DNA of 43,942 nucleotides from positions 1 to 43,942 of the forward strand of contig JAHZHI010000033.1 in assembly GCA_019420345.1 (NCBI GenBank). The letters run 5' to 3'. Positions within the stretch are counted from its first letter, which is position 1. Each line of letters begins with the position of its first letter. Below, one piece after another: positions 17,130 to 25,644 of this stretch. Both the position numbers and the translations under genes were made by a program. Source of the DNA: Peptococcaceae bacterium. GTDB taxonomy: Bacteria > Bacillota > Peptococcia > Peptococcales > Peptococcaceae. The notes beneath the pieces were generated by a model. That model saw nothing but the letters and a program-made list of their open reading frames with translations. It made no database searches and was not told the DNA's origin.

Positions 17130-18110
17130 ATGGGTGGAAAACAATTACCTGAAACATTGACCCTGATCAGGGACAATATCTTGCAATACGACAATCCTCT
17201 CGCTGTCAGCGCCAAGGAAAACGCTGAATGGGCGAAGGATCTCAACCTGCCTAAAAAAGGCGACATCCTGTTCTATACCGGGGGAGAATATCAGCTCCTG
17301 CCATTTATGGACTCGCTGCTCACAGTCATGGACATTGTTGATCCTGGCAATCCAGCGTTCGGCTGGATGATGTCCATGCGTGACCTCGTGCATAAGAGCG
17401 GCATGGCACCGGAAAAGATTTTTGCGTCCGTCTTTGCCCAGGACAAGGAACGTTTCTTTTCCATCAACAAAAAAGCTGCGCAGATTCTGAAAGCCCTTGG
17501 CTATGACATCTGTTATGACGGCGAAAATGAAATTTACAGCGGTGCGCTGCTGCATGAGCTTGGCTTTGAAGAAGCCCTTGGCGTTTACGCCAAGCGTGTG
17601 GCCACCTTCTTAAACCAGAGCGGCGCCAAAACTGTTGTCTGCATGTCACCGCATGCAGCTGAAATGTTTGCGCTGATCTACCCACAGTACGGCGATTTCC
17701 CAAAGGTGGAAGTCAAAACCTTCATTCAAATGGTGCATGAAAAACGCCACATGCTGCCAAAGAACTTCTACCGCGGCCTTGTCACCCTGCACGATTCCTG
17801 CCGCATGGCGCGTGAAATGGACGTGGTCGACGAATTCCGCGAAGTGCTTGATGCTATGAATGTGCGCTACAAAGAACCATTCCGCACCGGCAAATGGAGC
17901 ACCTGCTGCGGCGGCCCAATCAAGACCACCTATGCAGAACTGTCCCACAAGCTGTCCCAGAAGCGTGCCAACGAATTGGCAGACACCGGCGCTCAGATCG
18001 CACTGTTGAGCTGCCCATACTGCCTCTCTGCGCTGAAGGACTGCAAGACCGCGAACCATATGGAGATCATGGATTTCGTCGAATTTCTGGCAAAGGGGTA
18101 TAAGCTATGA
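17130..18110 (+). CDS. CCG-domain iron-sulfur protein, LutA/HdrB-like
   Basis: 326 residues. The C-terminal half carries a cysteine-rich CCG-type domain: HDSCRMARE (about 225), TCCGGPIKTTYAEL (about 260) and SCPYCLSALKD (about 299), which bind a 4Fe-4S or noncubane cluster in LutA, GlpC and HdrB. The N-terminal half lacks the first CCG motif expected in LutA. Start is the ATG at 17130 with GAGGAG 7 bases upstream; the ATG at 17115 has its site directly touching it. Overlaps the next gene by 4 bases. With its partner it probably forms a cytosolic electron-transfer or dehydrogenase complex; the donor is unknown. Confidence 0.75.
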   Translation: MGGKQLPETLTLIRDNILQYDNPLAVSAKENAEWAKDLNLPKKGDILFYTGGEYQLLPFMDSLLTVMDIVDPGNPAFGWMMSMRDLVHKSGMAPEKIFASVFAQDKERFFSINKKAAQILKALGYDICYDGENEIYSGALLHELGFEEALGVYAKRVATFLNQSGAKTVVCMSPHAAEMFALIYPQYGDFPKVEVKTFIQMVHEKRHMLPKNFYRGLVTLHDSCRMAREMDVVDEFREVLDAMNVRYKEPFRTGKWSTCCGGPIKTTYAELSHKLSQKRANELADTGAQIALLSCPYCLSALKDCKTANHMEIMDFVEFLAKGYKL

Positions 18111-19324
18111 GCACGATCAAACAAAACATCAACACATATGCCAAAGACATCAACGAGGCCAGCGAAGACGAACGCATCCGCACTGCCATCACACGTGCCA
18201 TTGCGTCCTATCGCAAAAACCTCGCAGAAGCCTTGGAACGTTATCCGCATACGCCAGCACTCGCCAAAGAAGTGCAGGGCATCAAGCGTGAAGCTCAGAA
18301 AAACTGGCGCGAACTGATGGCGCAGGCTTCTGAATCCATCGAACGCAATCATGGCCATGCCTACTTTGCAAAAGATGCCCAGGAAGTCGTTGACATTATC
18401 AACGACATTGCTGGCGGCAATAAGACCATCGTCAAAGGCAAGTCCATGTTGGGCGAAGAACTGCATCTGCGTCAGCGCTTGGCTGACTGCGGCCACGAAG
18501 TTTGGGAAACCGACCTTGGTGAGTTTATTCTGCAGCTCATGGATGGCCGTCCAATGCATATTCTGTCACCATCCATCCATGTTCCACGCGAACAGGTTGC
18601 AGAAGTGTTCTCCGACTTTTTCGGCCGTGAAATCAAACCAGACATCGCCGAAGAAGTTATGGCCGTGCGTGAATTCCTGCGTGAAAAATATTTCACCGCT
18701 GACATCGGCATCAGTGGTGCCAATGTCGTCGCTGCTGACACTGGCCAAATCACCATCATCGAAAACGAAGGCAACGTGCGTCTCGTTACCGGTGCGCCAC
18801 CAGTACACATCGCCGTTGTCGGCATTGAAAAGATCGTGCCAACCTTCCTTGATTCCATGAAGGTGGCAGAGGTCAACTGGCGCTACGGTCAGTATACAGC
18901 GCCTGGTTACGTCAACATCATCAGCGGCCCATCCAAGACCGGTGATATCGAGAAAGTCACCACCTATGGTGCCCACGGGCCACATGATTTCCACGTCATT
19001 TTCGTGGACAATGGCCGCAGCAAGATGATCGATGATCCAGTCTGCCATGACGCTGCGCTTTGCCTGCGCTGCGGCGGCTGCATGTATGAATGCCCAGTTT
19101 TCTCACTGGTTGCCGGTCACTTTGGCAAAACCTATATGAACGGCATCGGTGCCATCTGGACCGCTTTCGTCGATGACACCAAAGAAGCCGCACCAATCGT
19201 TTACAACTGCCTGCGCTGCGGACGCTGCGTGGAACAGTGCCCAATGGATATTGACGTGCCAACGATGATCTATCATCTGCGCACCGAAGCCATCGCCGAG
19301 GCAGACGCTGCCTCCGGCAAATAA
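18107..19324 (+). CDS. LutB-like LUD-domain protein with two 4Fe-4S motifs
   Basis: 405 residues. Residues about 60-300 are a LUD domain (KGKSMLGEELHLR, GISGANVVAADTGQ, ENEGNVRLVTGAPPVHIAV, GPSKTGDIEKV), the fold of LutB and LutC. A ferredoxin-type C-terminal segment has LCLRCGGCMYECPVF and NCLRCGRCVEQCPMD, eight cysteines for two 4Fe-4S clusters. In Bacillus LutABC oxidises L-lactate; no LutC gene is seen here, and an anaerobe may use the pair for another electron transfer. ATGA overlap with the preceding CCG-domain gene. The protein stops at 19324, before a hairpin. Confidence 0.82.
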   Translation: MSTIKQNINTYAKDINEASEDERIRTAITRAIASYRKNLAEALERYPHTPALAKEVQGIKREAQKNWRELMAQASESIERNHGHAYFAKDAQEVVDIINDIAGGNKTIVKGKSMLGEELHLRQRLADCGHEVWETDLGEFILQLMDGRPMHILSPSIHVPREQVAEVFSDFFGREIKPDIAEEVMAVREFLREKYFTADIGISGANVVAADTGQITIIENEGNVRLVTGAPPVHIAVVGIEKIVPTFLDSMKVAEVNWRYGQYTAPGYVNIISGPSKTGDIEKVTTYGAHGPHDFHVIFVDNGRSKMIDDPVCHDAALCLRCGGCMYECPVFSLVAGHFGKTYMNGIGAIWTAFVDDTKEAAPIVYNCLRCGRCVEQCPMDIDVPTMIYHLRTEAIAEADAASGK

Positions 19325-19337
19325 TTTCATAGTTGAT

Positions 19338-19378
19338 GAGAGTGAGCCTTTCACTGTTTGTGAGAGACTCACTCTTTC
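19338..19378 (+). terminator. hairpin after the LutB-like gene
   Basis: GAGTGAG and CTCACTC with an inner TCAC/GTGA pairing form a long stem, followed by TTTCAAT. The weak T run makes it a doubtful terminator; some transcription may continue into the symporter genes. Confidence 0.5.
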
Positions 19379-19460
19379 AATATGGCTGTTATAAAATAGC
19401 AGGTATGCAATTCTCTTATACATGTCTTCATTTAGAATATTAGGACGAGGGGGAAAAATT

Positions 19461-20786
19461 TTGTCCAAACCATCTAATGATTCACGTGACGTCTTTCAGA
19501 GCCGCTTTGGATTTATTCTGTCATGCATCGGTTCTGCCGTCGGCATGGGCTGCATCTGGCTGTTTCCATACCGTGTCGGTCAATACGGAGGCTTCGCATT
19601 TTTAGTACCGTTTCTGATTTTCGTCATTGGGCTCGGCTTTTGTGGTGTCATCGGGGAAATGGCATTCGGCCGCGCCATGGGCACCGGTCCTGTTGGTGCC
19701 TTCCAGAAAGCGATGGCGCGCCGCGGCAAACGTTTTGGCGGCGCCCTCGGCATGATCTCGCTCATTGGTTCCATCGGTGTCACTGTTGGCTACACCGTCA
19801 TCTGCGGCTGGATTCTGCGGTTCCTGTTCGGCTCCCTCAGCGGGGCCATCTTCAATGGCGACTCAGCAGCGTATTTCGGTGAAATCTCTGGCAACTTTGG
19901 CAGCATCGGCTGGCATGTGCTCGTTGTGCTCATCACCTTTGTTGTCATGAACGCTGGCATTTCGTCGGGCGTTGAACGTGCCAACAAAATCGTCATGCCG
20001 CTGTTCTTTTTGATGTTTATCGGCTTGGCCATCTTCGTATCGACGATTCCAGGGGCGGAGAAGGGGTACGCGTTCCTGTTCAATCCCGACTGGTCGGCGC
20101 TCGCCAATCCAAAAACCTGGATGTATGCCCTCGGGCAGGCGTTTTTCTCGCTGTCGCTCGTTGGCTGTGGCACCATTGTCTATGGTAGCTACCTGAAAAA
20201 AGACGTCGATATCGTTTTTTCCGGCGTCATGGTTTCTGTCTTTGAACTCATTGCGTCCATTCTTGTGGCGCTTACCATTCTGCCAGCGGTGTTCGCTTTT
20301 GGCGCCGATCCACAGAGCGGCCCGCCGCTCATCTTCATCGTGCTGCCATCGATTTTTGCACAGATCCCTGGTGGCCAAATCCTGGCTGTGGTGTTCTTCC
20401 TGGCGGTCTTTTTCGCTGGCATCACTTCGCTGGTCAATCTCTACGAAAGCCCCATCGAAGCCCTGCAAAAACACTTTGGCATGCAGCGCCGCAAAGCCTG
20501 CGCGCTCGTGCTGACGCTCAGCTTCCTTGTGGGGATCTTCCTCGAAGATGCCAACGTTGTCGGCAACTGGATGGATCTGTTCACCATCTACATCACGCCG
20601 TTTGCAGCGCTTTTGGCAGCGGTCATGTTCTTCTGGGTCTGCGGCAAAGGTTTCGCAGCCAAGGAAATCAACACCGGCTGTGCCCATCAGTGGGGCCATT
20701 TCATTGAAGGCGTCGGCAAATACATTTACTGCGGCGTCACCTTCATCGTTCTCATTCTTGGTATTGTTTTCGGCGGCATCGGCTGA
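19461..20786 (+). CDS. NSS-family sodium-dependent symporter, copy 1
   Basis: 441 residues with about eleven membrane helices, the usual count for bacterial neurotransmitter:sodium symporters (LeuT/MhsT/Tyt1). Start TTG 19461 behind GAGGGGG (19448-19454), matching the TTG start of its paralogue. Family signs: RFGFILSCIGSAVGMGCIWLFPY (helix 1 with the Na+ and substrate-binding unwound part, where GNIWRFPY is usual), and YALGQAFFSLSLVGCG in helix 6. Substrates in the family are amino acids; which one is not clear. First of three closely spaced genes, 38 bases before copy 2. Confidence 0.88.
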   Translation: MSKPSNDSRDVFQSRFGFILSCIGSAVGMGCIWLFPYRVGQYGGFAFLVPFLIFVIGLGFCGVIGEMAFGRAMGTGPVGAFQKAMARRGKRFGGALGMISLIGSIGVTVGYTVICGWILRFLFGSLSGAIFNGDSAAYFGEISGNFGSIGWHVLVVLITFVVMNAGISSGVERANKIVMPLFFLMFIGLAIFVSTIPGAEKGYAFLFNPDWSALANPKTWMYALGQAFFSLSLVGCGTIVYGSYLKKDVDIVFSGVMVSVFELIASILVALTILPAVFAFGADPQSGPPLIFIVLPSIFAQIPGGQILAVVFFLAVFFAGITSLVNLYESPIEALQKHFGMQRRKACALVLTLSFLVGIFLEDANVVGNWMDLFTIYITPFAALLAAVMFFWVCGKGFAAKEINTGCAHQWGHFIEGVGKYIYCGVTFIVLILGIVFGGIG

Positions 20787-20824
20787 TGCCGCCGCTGTGA
20801 AAAAATATAAAGAGGTGATTCATC

Positions 20825-22147
20825 TTGGCAAAAAACGCGCATTCGCGTGATACCTTTCGCAGCCGTTTCGGTTTCATCATGTCCTGCATCGGTTCTGCTG
20901 TCGGCATGGGCTGCATCTGGCTGTTTCCTTATCGCGTCGGTCAATATGGCGGCTTCGCCTTTCTTGTACCGTTTCTGATTTTTGTCATTGCTTTGGGTTT
21001 CTGCGGCGTCATGGGCGAAATGGCCTTCGGCCGTGCCATGCGCACCGGTCCGGTCGGCGCCTTTCGTAAAGCCACCGAACGTCGCGGCAGTAAAGTAGGG
21101 GCCATCTTCGGGCTCTTGCCGCTCATCGGCTCCACCGGCGTCGCCATCGGCTACACCGTTATCGTTGGCTGGATTCTGCGCTTCCTGTTCGGCGCCCTTT
21201 CCGGCACCATGTTCAACAGCGATTCGGCCGCCTACTTCGGCGAAATCGCCGGCAACTTCGGCAGCATCGGCTGGCACGTGCTCGCCATTGTGATTACGTT
21301 CATCGTCATGAACGCCGGCATTTCCTCAGGCATCGAACGTGCCAATAAAATCGTCATGCCGCTGTTCTTTTTCCTGTTTATTGCGCTTGCCATCTTCGTG
21401 TCCACCATTCCTGGCTCCGAAGCAGGCTACGCGTTTCTTTTCAACCCTGACTGGTCGGCGCTCGCCAACCCAAAAACCTGGATGTATGCGCTCGGACAAG
21501 CGTTTTTCTCCTTGTCGCTGGCTGGCTGCGGCACCATCGTCTATGGCAGTTATCTTAAAAATGACACCGACATTATTTTTTCAGGCTTCATGGTTTCGTT
21601 CTTCGAATTGGTTGCATCCATTCTCGTTGCCATGACCATTTTGCCGGCGGTGTTCGCCTTCGGTGTCGATCCACAAAGCGGCCCGCCGCTCATCTTCATC
21701 GTGCTGCCATCGATTTTCGCTCAGCTGCCATATGCTCAGCTCTTGGCCATCGTGTTCTTCCTGGCGGTCTTTTTCGCCGGCATCACCTCGCTGGTCAACC
21801 TCTATGAAACGCCAATCGAAGCCCTGCAGGAACAATTCGGCCTCAGCCGTGTGGCGTCTTGTCTGGTTGTTTTCGGTCTTGGCTTGCTCGTGGGGATTTT
21901 CCTGGAAAATGGCGACACCGTCAGCGCCTGGATGGATATTTTCACCATCTACATCATGCCTGTTGGCGCCCTGTTGGCTGGGATCATGTTCTTCTGGGTC
22001 TGCGGCAAAGGCTTCGCTGCCAAGCAGATCGAGACTGGCAGCAGCTGGAAGTGGGGCAGCTTCATTGAAGGCGTCGGCAAGTACATTTACTGCGGCGTCA
22101 CCATTATTGTCATCATTCTCGGTGTTGTCTTCGGCGGCATCGGCTGA
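20825..22147 (+). CDS. NSS-family sodium-dependent symporter, copy 2
   Basis: 440 residues, aligning without visible gaps to the preceding protein apart from the first residues; most helices are identical or nearly so (YRVGQYGGFAFLVPFLIFVI, AYFGEI, FNPDWSALANPKTWMYALGQ). Differences cluster near residues 70-100, the loop before helix 9 and around residues 330-380. TTG start at 20825 with AAAGAGGTG upstream. Tandem duplication is the simplest origin. It may differ in substrate from copy 1. Followed after 21 bases by the next gene. Confidence 0.88.
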   Translation: MAKNAHSRDTFRSRFGFIMSCIGSAVGMGCIWLFPYRVGQYGGFAFLVPFLIFVIALGFCGVMGEMAFGRAMRTGPVGAFRKATERRGSKVGAIFGLLPLIGSTGVAIGYTVIVGWILRFLFGALSGTMFNSDSAAYFGEIAGNFGSIGWHVLAIVITFIVMNAGISSGIERANKIVMPLFFFLFIALAIFVSTIPGSEAGYAFLFNPDWSALANPKTWMYALGQAFFSLSLAGCGTIVYGSYLKNDTDIIFSGFMVSFFELVASILVAMTILPAVFAFGVDPQSGPPLIFIVLPSIFAQLPYAQLLAIVFFLAVFFAGITSLVNLYETPIEALQEQFGLSRVASCLVVFGLGLLVGIFLENGDTVSAWMDIFTIYIMPVGALLAGIMFFWVCGKGFAAKQIETGSSWKWGSFIEGVGKYIYCGVTIIVIILGVVFGGIG

Positions 22148-22168
22148 GCAGAAGAGAGGTGAACCACC

Positions 22169-22831
22169 ATGTCTGCAAAATTAGAGATCGAAAGCTCCGA
22201 ACAGGCGAAAGCGCTCTATGCCCGCCTGGACAACGACGAGCGCGCCCTCGTGCGCGAGGTGCTGCGTCGCGTCGACCAGGCCAGCCTGATGCCGGAACAA
22301 TCGCTGCTCATTCAGCTCAACATCCTTGAGCAGCTGCTTGAAAATGTGCAGCAGGGCCGAAGCGTCGGTGCCGTCATTGGCGACGCCGACACCTTCGCTC
22401 AGCGCGCCATTGCTGAAATTGGCGAAGAAGTGCGCCAGCAGCGCCACATTGGCGCCCTCATGGCAGGCATCGCCATCTGTGCCATCGTGCTGCTCGTCAT
22501 CAGCGCCTACGACATCATCCGCGGCCTAATCGCCGGTACTGCCGTCATGAGCGTGACCTCGTCCCTCAATCTTGGCCACATCGTCTGCTTCATCGCTGTT
22601 CTCGCCGGCACCCGTTTCTTTGTCATGGGCGACAAAAAAGCCGAGTACAACGACCCGCAGAAAGCGCGCCGCCGCACCCAGCTCGTTGGCTTTCTCTTCA
22701 TCGTCGGCTTCATCGCGCTGCTCGTCGGCGTCTTTGCCAGCGTGCCCGTCGTCCTCACAGCGCCATCGCTGTACATGTTCATCATCGCCCTCGTGCTGCT
22801 TCTGCTCTGGAAGCTCAGCGGCCGTCTCTGA
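22169..22831 (+). CDS. four-helix membrane protein of unknown function
   Basis: 220 residues. A cytosolic helical N-terminal half (about 1-90, with EQAKALYARLDNDERALVREVLRR) precedes four hydrophobic segments at about 94-117, 130-150, 172-192 and 197-217. A basic loop (KAEYNDPQKARRRTQ) separates helices 2 and 3. AGAGGTG lies 6 to 12 bases upstream of the ATG. It is third in the symporter unit and may be co-expressed, but it resembles no transporter subunit I know. Some DUF1129-type proteins have a similar layout; I do not assign it. Confidence 0.65.
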   Translation: MSAKLEIESSEQAKALYARLDNDERALVREVLRRVDQASLMPEQSLLIQLNILEQLLENVQQGRSVGAVIGDADTFAQRAIAEIGEEVRQQRHIGALMAGIAICAIVLLVISAYDIIRGLIAGTAVMSVTSSLNLGHIVCFIAVLAGTRFFVMGDKKAEYNDPQKARRRTQLVGFLFIVGFIALLVGVFASVPVVLTAPSLYMFIIALVLLLLWKLSGRL

Positions 22832-22841
22832 TGCTCGTACC

Positions 22842-22872
22842 CACCGTGTCCTCTTGGGCGCGGTGTTTTTTT
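22842..22872 (+). terminator. intrinsic terminator of the symporter unit
   Basis: CACCGTGTCC and GGGCGCGGTG pair over ten bases (two wobbles) around TCTT, followed by seven T. Confidence 0.9.
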
Positions 22873-22892
22873 GTGCCGTGCGCTGCCAGGTG

Positions 22893-22921
22893 TTGACGGC
22901 GGCTGGTGGTCGCGCTATACT
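22893..22921 (+). promoter_or_regulatory. promoter of the TPP-riboswitch operon
   Basis: TTGACG (22893-22898), 17-base spacer, TATACT (22916-22921). Transcription would begin near 22928, just before the aptamer. Confidence 0.8.
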
Positions 22922-22933
22922 GAATTGGAACCA

Positions 22934-23019
22934 TCCATAGGGGAGGCCATTATGACCTGAGAGGAGGCGCTCGGCGCTTCGACCCATTGAACCTGTCGGA
23001 TAATGCCGTTGTAGGAATC
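22934..23019 (+). promoter_or_regulatory. TPP riboswitch (THI element)
   Basis: The conserved core is clear: GGGGAGGCC, CTGAGA (about 22957-22962), a GC-rich P3 helix, GACCC, GAACCTG (about 22988-22994), GGATAATGCC and the closing GTAGGAA. It binds thiamine pyrophosphate. The terminator 15 bases downstream makes it a transcriptional OFF switch for the thiXYZ-tatD operon. Confidence 0.95.
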
Positions 23020-23033
23020 ATATTTGTCACACA

Positions 23034-23069
23034 TGCCGCGTCATATAGCAAATATGAGGCGGCTTTTTT
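23034..23069 (+). terminator. riboswitch expression-platform terminator
   Basis: GCCGCGTCATAT and ATATGAGGCGGC pair over twelve bases with one mismatch around AGCAA, followed by seven T. It should form when TPP is bound. Confidence 0.92.
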
Positions 23070-23092
23070 TGCATAAAAGGAGGTGCAATCAC

Positions 23093-23845
23093 GTGAAAAA
23101 AAGAGAATGGGGGACACCTGTTGCCGTGGCGGTGATCGTCATCGCGCTCTGGGAAGCCTGCGTGCGCATCTTTGATGTGCCGCTCTACCTGCTGCCGGCG
23201 CCGTCGAAGATCGTCAGCGCCATGGCGGCCAATCGTTCGGAGCTGCTCATGCACACCATCGTCACCCTCGAAGAAGCGGTGCTCGGGCTTTTGATCGCGC
23301 TGGCGCTGGGGATGCTCACAGCCATCCTCATGGACCGCTCGCGCACCTTTCGCCACAGCGTCTATCCGCATTTGGTCGTGACCCAGACGGTGCCGGTCAT
23401 GGTGCTGGCGCCACTGTTCAGCATATGGCTGGGCTTTGGCATGGCGCCAAAAGTGCTGATCGTTATTTTTATGTGCTATTTCCCGATCACCATTTCCTTC
23501 GCCGACGGCCTGGCGCAAGTCAGCCCCAAGCAGATCAACCTGCTCAAAAGCTTTCAGGCTTCCACCTGGCAGATCTACACCATGGTCAAGATTCCGTCTG
23601 CGGCGCCAAGCCTGTTTTCCGGGCTCAAGGTGGCCGCCACTTACTGTGTCGGCGGGGCCATCGTCGGCGAGTGGATTTCCTCGTCGGCCGGGCTCGGCTA
23701 CTACATGCTGCGCGTCAAAAACGGCTACATGCTCGACAAAGTTTTTGCCACCGTGGTCATCGTCGTTGTCATCAGCCTGCTGTTGAACGGCTGTGTCAGC
23801 CTCGCCAAACATTGGATCTGCCCTCATGGCAAACGCAAAGTCTAA
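23093..23845 (+). CDS. thiX: ThiX-like ABC transporter permease
   Basis: 250 residues, about six membrane helices, with a BPD-type permease segment around ISFADGLAQVSPKQINLLKSF (about 143-163) and a late GGAIVGEW. It belongs to the nitrate/taurine/hydroxymethylpyrimidine permease family. Start is the GTG at 23093 behind AAAGGAGGTG (23077-23086); an in-frame ATG at 23024 lies before the riboswitch terminator and would be wrong. With ThiY and ThiZ it imports a thiamine pyrimidine precursor (HMP or formylaminopyrimidine). Confidence 0.88.
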   Translation: MKKREWGTPVAVAVIVIALWEACVRIFDVPLYLLPAPSKIVSAMAANRSELLMHTIVTLEEAVLGLLIALALGMLTAILMDRSRTFRHSVYPHLVVTQTVPVMVLAPLFSIWLGFGMAPKVLIVIFMCYFPITISFADGLAQVSPKQINLLKSFQASTWQIYTMVKIPSAAPSLFSGLKVAATYCVGGAIVGEWISSSAGLGYYMLRVKNGYMLDKVFATVVIVVVISLLLNGCVSLAKHWICPHGKRKV

Positions 23846-23872
23846 AAGAACCCTAAAAAAGGAGAGAAACCC

Positions 23873-24880
23873 ATGAAAAAATTATTATCCATCGCCCTCA
23901 TCGGTGCCCTCGTGCTCGGCATCACCGGCTGCCAAAGCGGCGGCGACACCAGCAGCGCTTCCGATGAAAACAGCAACCTCAAAGAAGTCACCCTCGTGTT
24001 GGACTACGTGCCAAACACCAACCACACCGGCATCTATGTCGCCCAGGAAAAAGGCTACTTCGAAGATGAAGGCCTCAAAGTCAACATCATCGAACCAGGC
24101 GACAACAACACTTCCGCAGCCCTCGTCGCTGCCGGCAAAGGCGACTTCGGCGTCAGCTACCAGGAAGATGTGACCTACGCCCGTGCTGCCGAAGAACCCA
24201 TGCCAATCAAGGCCATTGCCACCATCATCCAGCACAACACCTCTGGCTTTGCTTCCCTCAAAGATTCCGGCATCGAATCACCAGCCGATTTTGAAGGCAA
24301 AACCTACGCCGGCTGGCAGTCCCCTAGTGAAGAAGCTGTCATCCAGGCTGTCATGAAAGCAGCCGGTGCCGATCCATCCACCCTCACCATCGTTGGTGCT
24401 GATGGCAGCGGCGTGTCTCAGCTCAACCACGGCATCGACCTCATCTGGGAATTCAAAGGCTGGGCCCTCACTCAGGCCGAAATGGAAGGCATGGAGTTCA
24501 ACTACATGCCGCTCAATTCCCTCGATTCACGCCTCGACTACTACACCCCGCTTATCATCACCAACGAAGACATGATCAACAACGATCCAGAAACCGTGCA
24601 GGCCTTCATCAACGCGGTCAAGAAAGGCTATGAATACGCCATCGACAACCCAGATGAATCCGCTGAAATTCTTTCCACCTATGTACCGGAATATGACCTC
24701 GACTTCCTGAAGAAGAGCCAGGAATACCTCTCCCAGGAATACGCCAAGGATGCACCATCCTGGGGCGTTATGAAAGACAGCGTCTGGGACGGCTACACCG
24801 AATTCATGGCTGAATACGGCCTCATCGACGAAGCCATCCCAGCCAGCGACCAGTACACCAACCAGTTCATCGAGCAATAA
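23873..24880 (+). CDS. thiY: ThiY-like pyrimidine-precursor-binding lipoprotein
   Basis: 335 residues. Signal peptide with lipobox GITGC (Cys20), a Ser/Asp linker, then an NMT1/THI5-like binding domain: LVLDYVPNTNHTGIYVAQEKGYF (about 42-64) is the family hallmark, with EYLSQEYAKDA-type helices later. The family binds HMP or N-formyl-4-amino-5-aminomethyl-2-methylpyrimidine at the cell surface. AAAGGAG site just before the ATG. Middle gene of thiXYZ, under the TPP switch. Confidence 0.9.
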   Translation: MKKLLSIALIGALVLGITGCQSGGDTSSASDENSNLKEVTLVLDYVPNTNHTGIYVAQEKGYFEDEGLKVNIIEPGDNNTSAALVAAGKGDFGVSYQEDVTYARAAEEPMPIKAIATIIQHNTSGFASLKDSGIESPADFEGKTYAGWQSPSEEAVIQAVMKAAGADPSTLTIVGADGSGVSQLNHGIDLIWEFKGWALTQAEMEGMEFNYMPLNSLDSRLDYYTPLIITNEDMINNDPETVQAFINAVKKGYEYAIDNPDESAEILSTYVPEYDLDFLKKSQEYLSQEYAKDAPSWGVMKDSVWDGYTEFMAEYGLIDEAIPASDQYTNQFIEQ

Positions 24881-24900
24881 CACAGAGATCAGGTGAGACC

Positions 24901-25644
24901 ATGAAACTACACATCGAAGGGCTGTCTGCCGCCTACGACGGCCAGCCGATCTTGTCCGACGTGTCCTTCGACGTTGAGGAAGGCGCCTTTGTCAGCATAC
25001 TCGGCCCCAGCGGCTGCGGCAAAAGCACCATCCTCAACATCCTCGCCGGTGTTGTCACGTCGCAGAGCGGCACCATCACTGTCGACGGTCAGCCGCTGCG
25101 CCAGCCTGGCGAACACTTCGCCTACATGCCCCAGGAAGACCTGCTCCTGCCCTGGAAAACCATCATGGACAATGTTTGCCTCTACGGCACCATCCACAAG
25201 CAGAAAGCCCAGGCCCGCGAAAAGGCCCAGGTGCTGTTTCCGGTCTTTGGCCTCCAGGGCTATGAACAGGCCTATCCGGACGAGCTTTCCGGCGGCATGC
25301 GCCAGCGCGCTGCGTTTCTGCGCACGGCCCTCTGCCATGCCGACATCCTGCTCCTCGACGAGCCCTTCGGCGCCCTCGACGTCATCACCCGCAGCGACAT
25401 GCAGGATTGGCTCGCCACCATGCGCAGCCAGCTCGGCAAAACCATCCTGCTCGTGACCCACGACATCGACGAAGCCATCTATCTGTCCGACAAAATCCTC
25501 ATCTTAAACGGCCGGCCGGCGTCCATCAAGCAGGAAATCGTGCTCACAGAACAGCCGCGCAGCCGCGAATGGCTCTACGCCCAGGGCGCGCTCCGCACCG
25601 ACATCTACAAACTGCTGCGGGAGGCCAACAGCCATGCGCAGTGA
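24901..25644 (+). CDS. thiZ: ThiZ-like ABC transporter ATPase
   Basis: 247 residues. Walker A GPSGCGKST (about 37-45), Q loop PQEDLLLPW, signature LSGGMRQRAAFLRT (about 130-143), Walker B ILLLDEPFGALD and switch His in LLVTHDIDEA. This is the nitrate/taurine/ThiZ subfamily, which fits the neighbouring permease and binding protein. Ribosome site AGGTGAG before the ATG. The last 11 bases overlap the TatD-like gene. Confidence 0.92.
   Translation: MKLHIEGLSAAYDGQPILSDVSFDVEEGAFVSILGPSGCGKSTILNILAGVVTSQSGTITVDGQPLRQPGEHFAYMPQEDLLLPWKTIMDNVCLYGTIHKQKAQAREKAQVLFPVFGLQGYEQAYPDELSGGMRQRAAFLRTALCHADILLLDEPFGALDVITRSDMQDWLATMRSQLGKTILLVTHDIDEAIYLSDKILILNGRPASIKQEIVLTEQPRSREWLYAQGALRTDIYKLLREANSHAQ

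Noticed and set aside
22160..22840. The four-helix protein as a transporter subunit
   Set aside because: NSS symporters need no partner, and no motif supports it; left as unknown.
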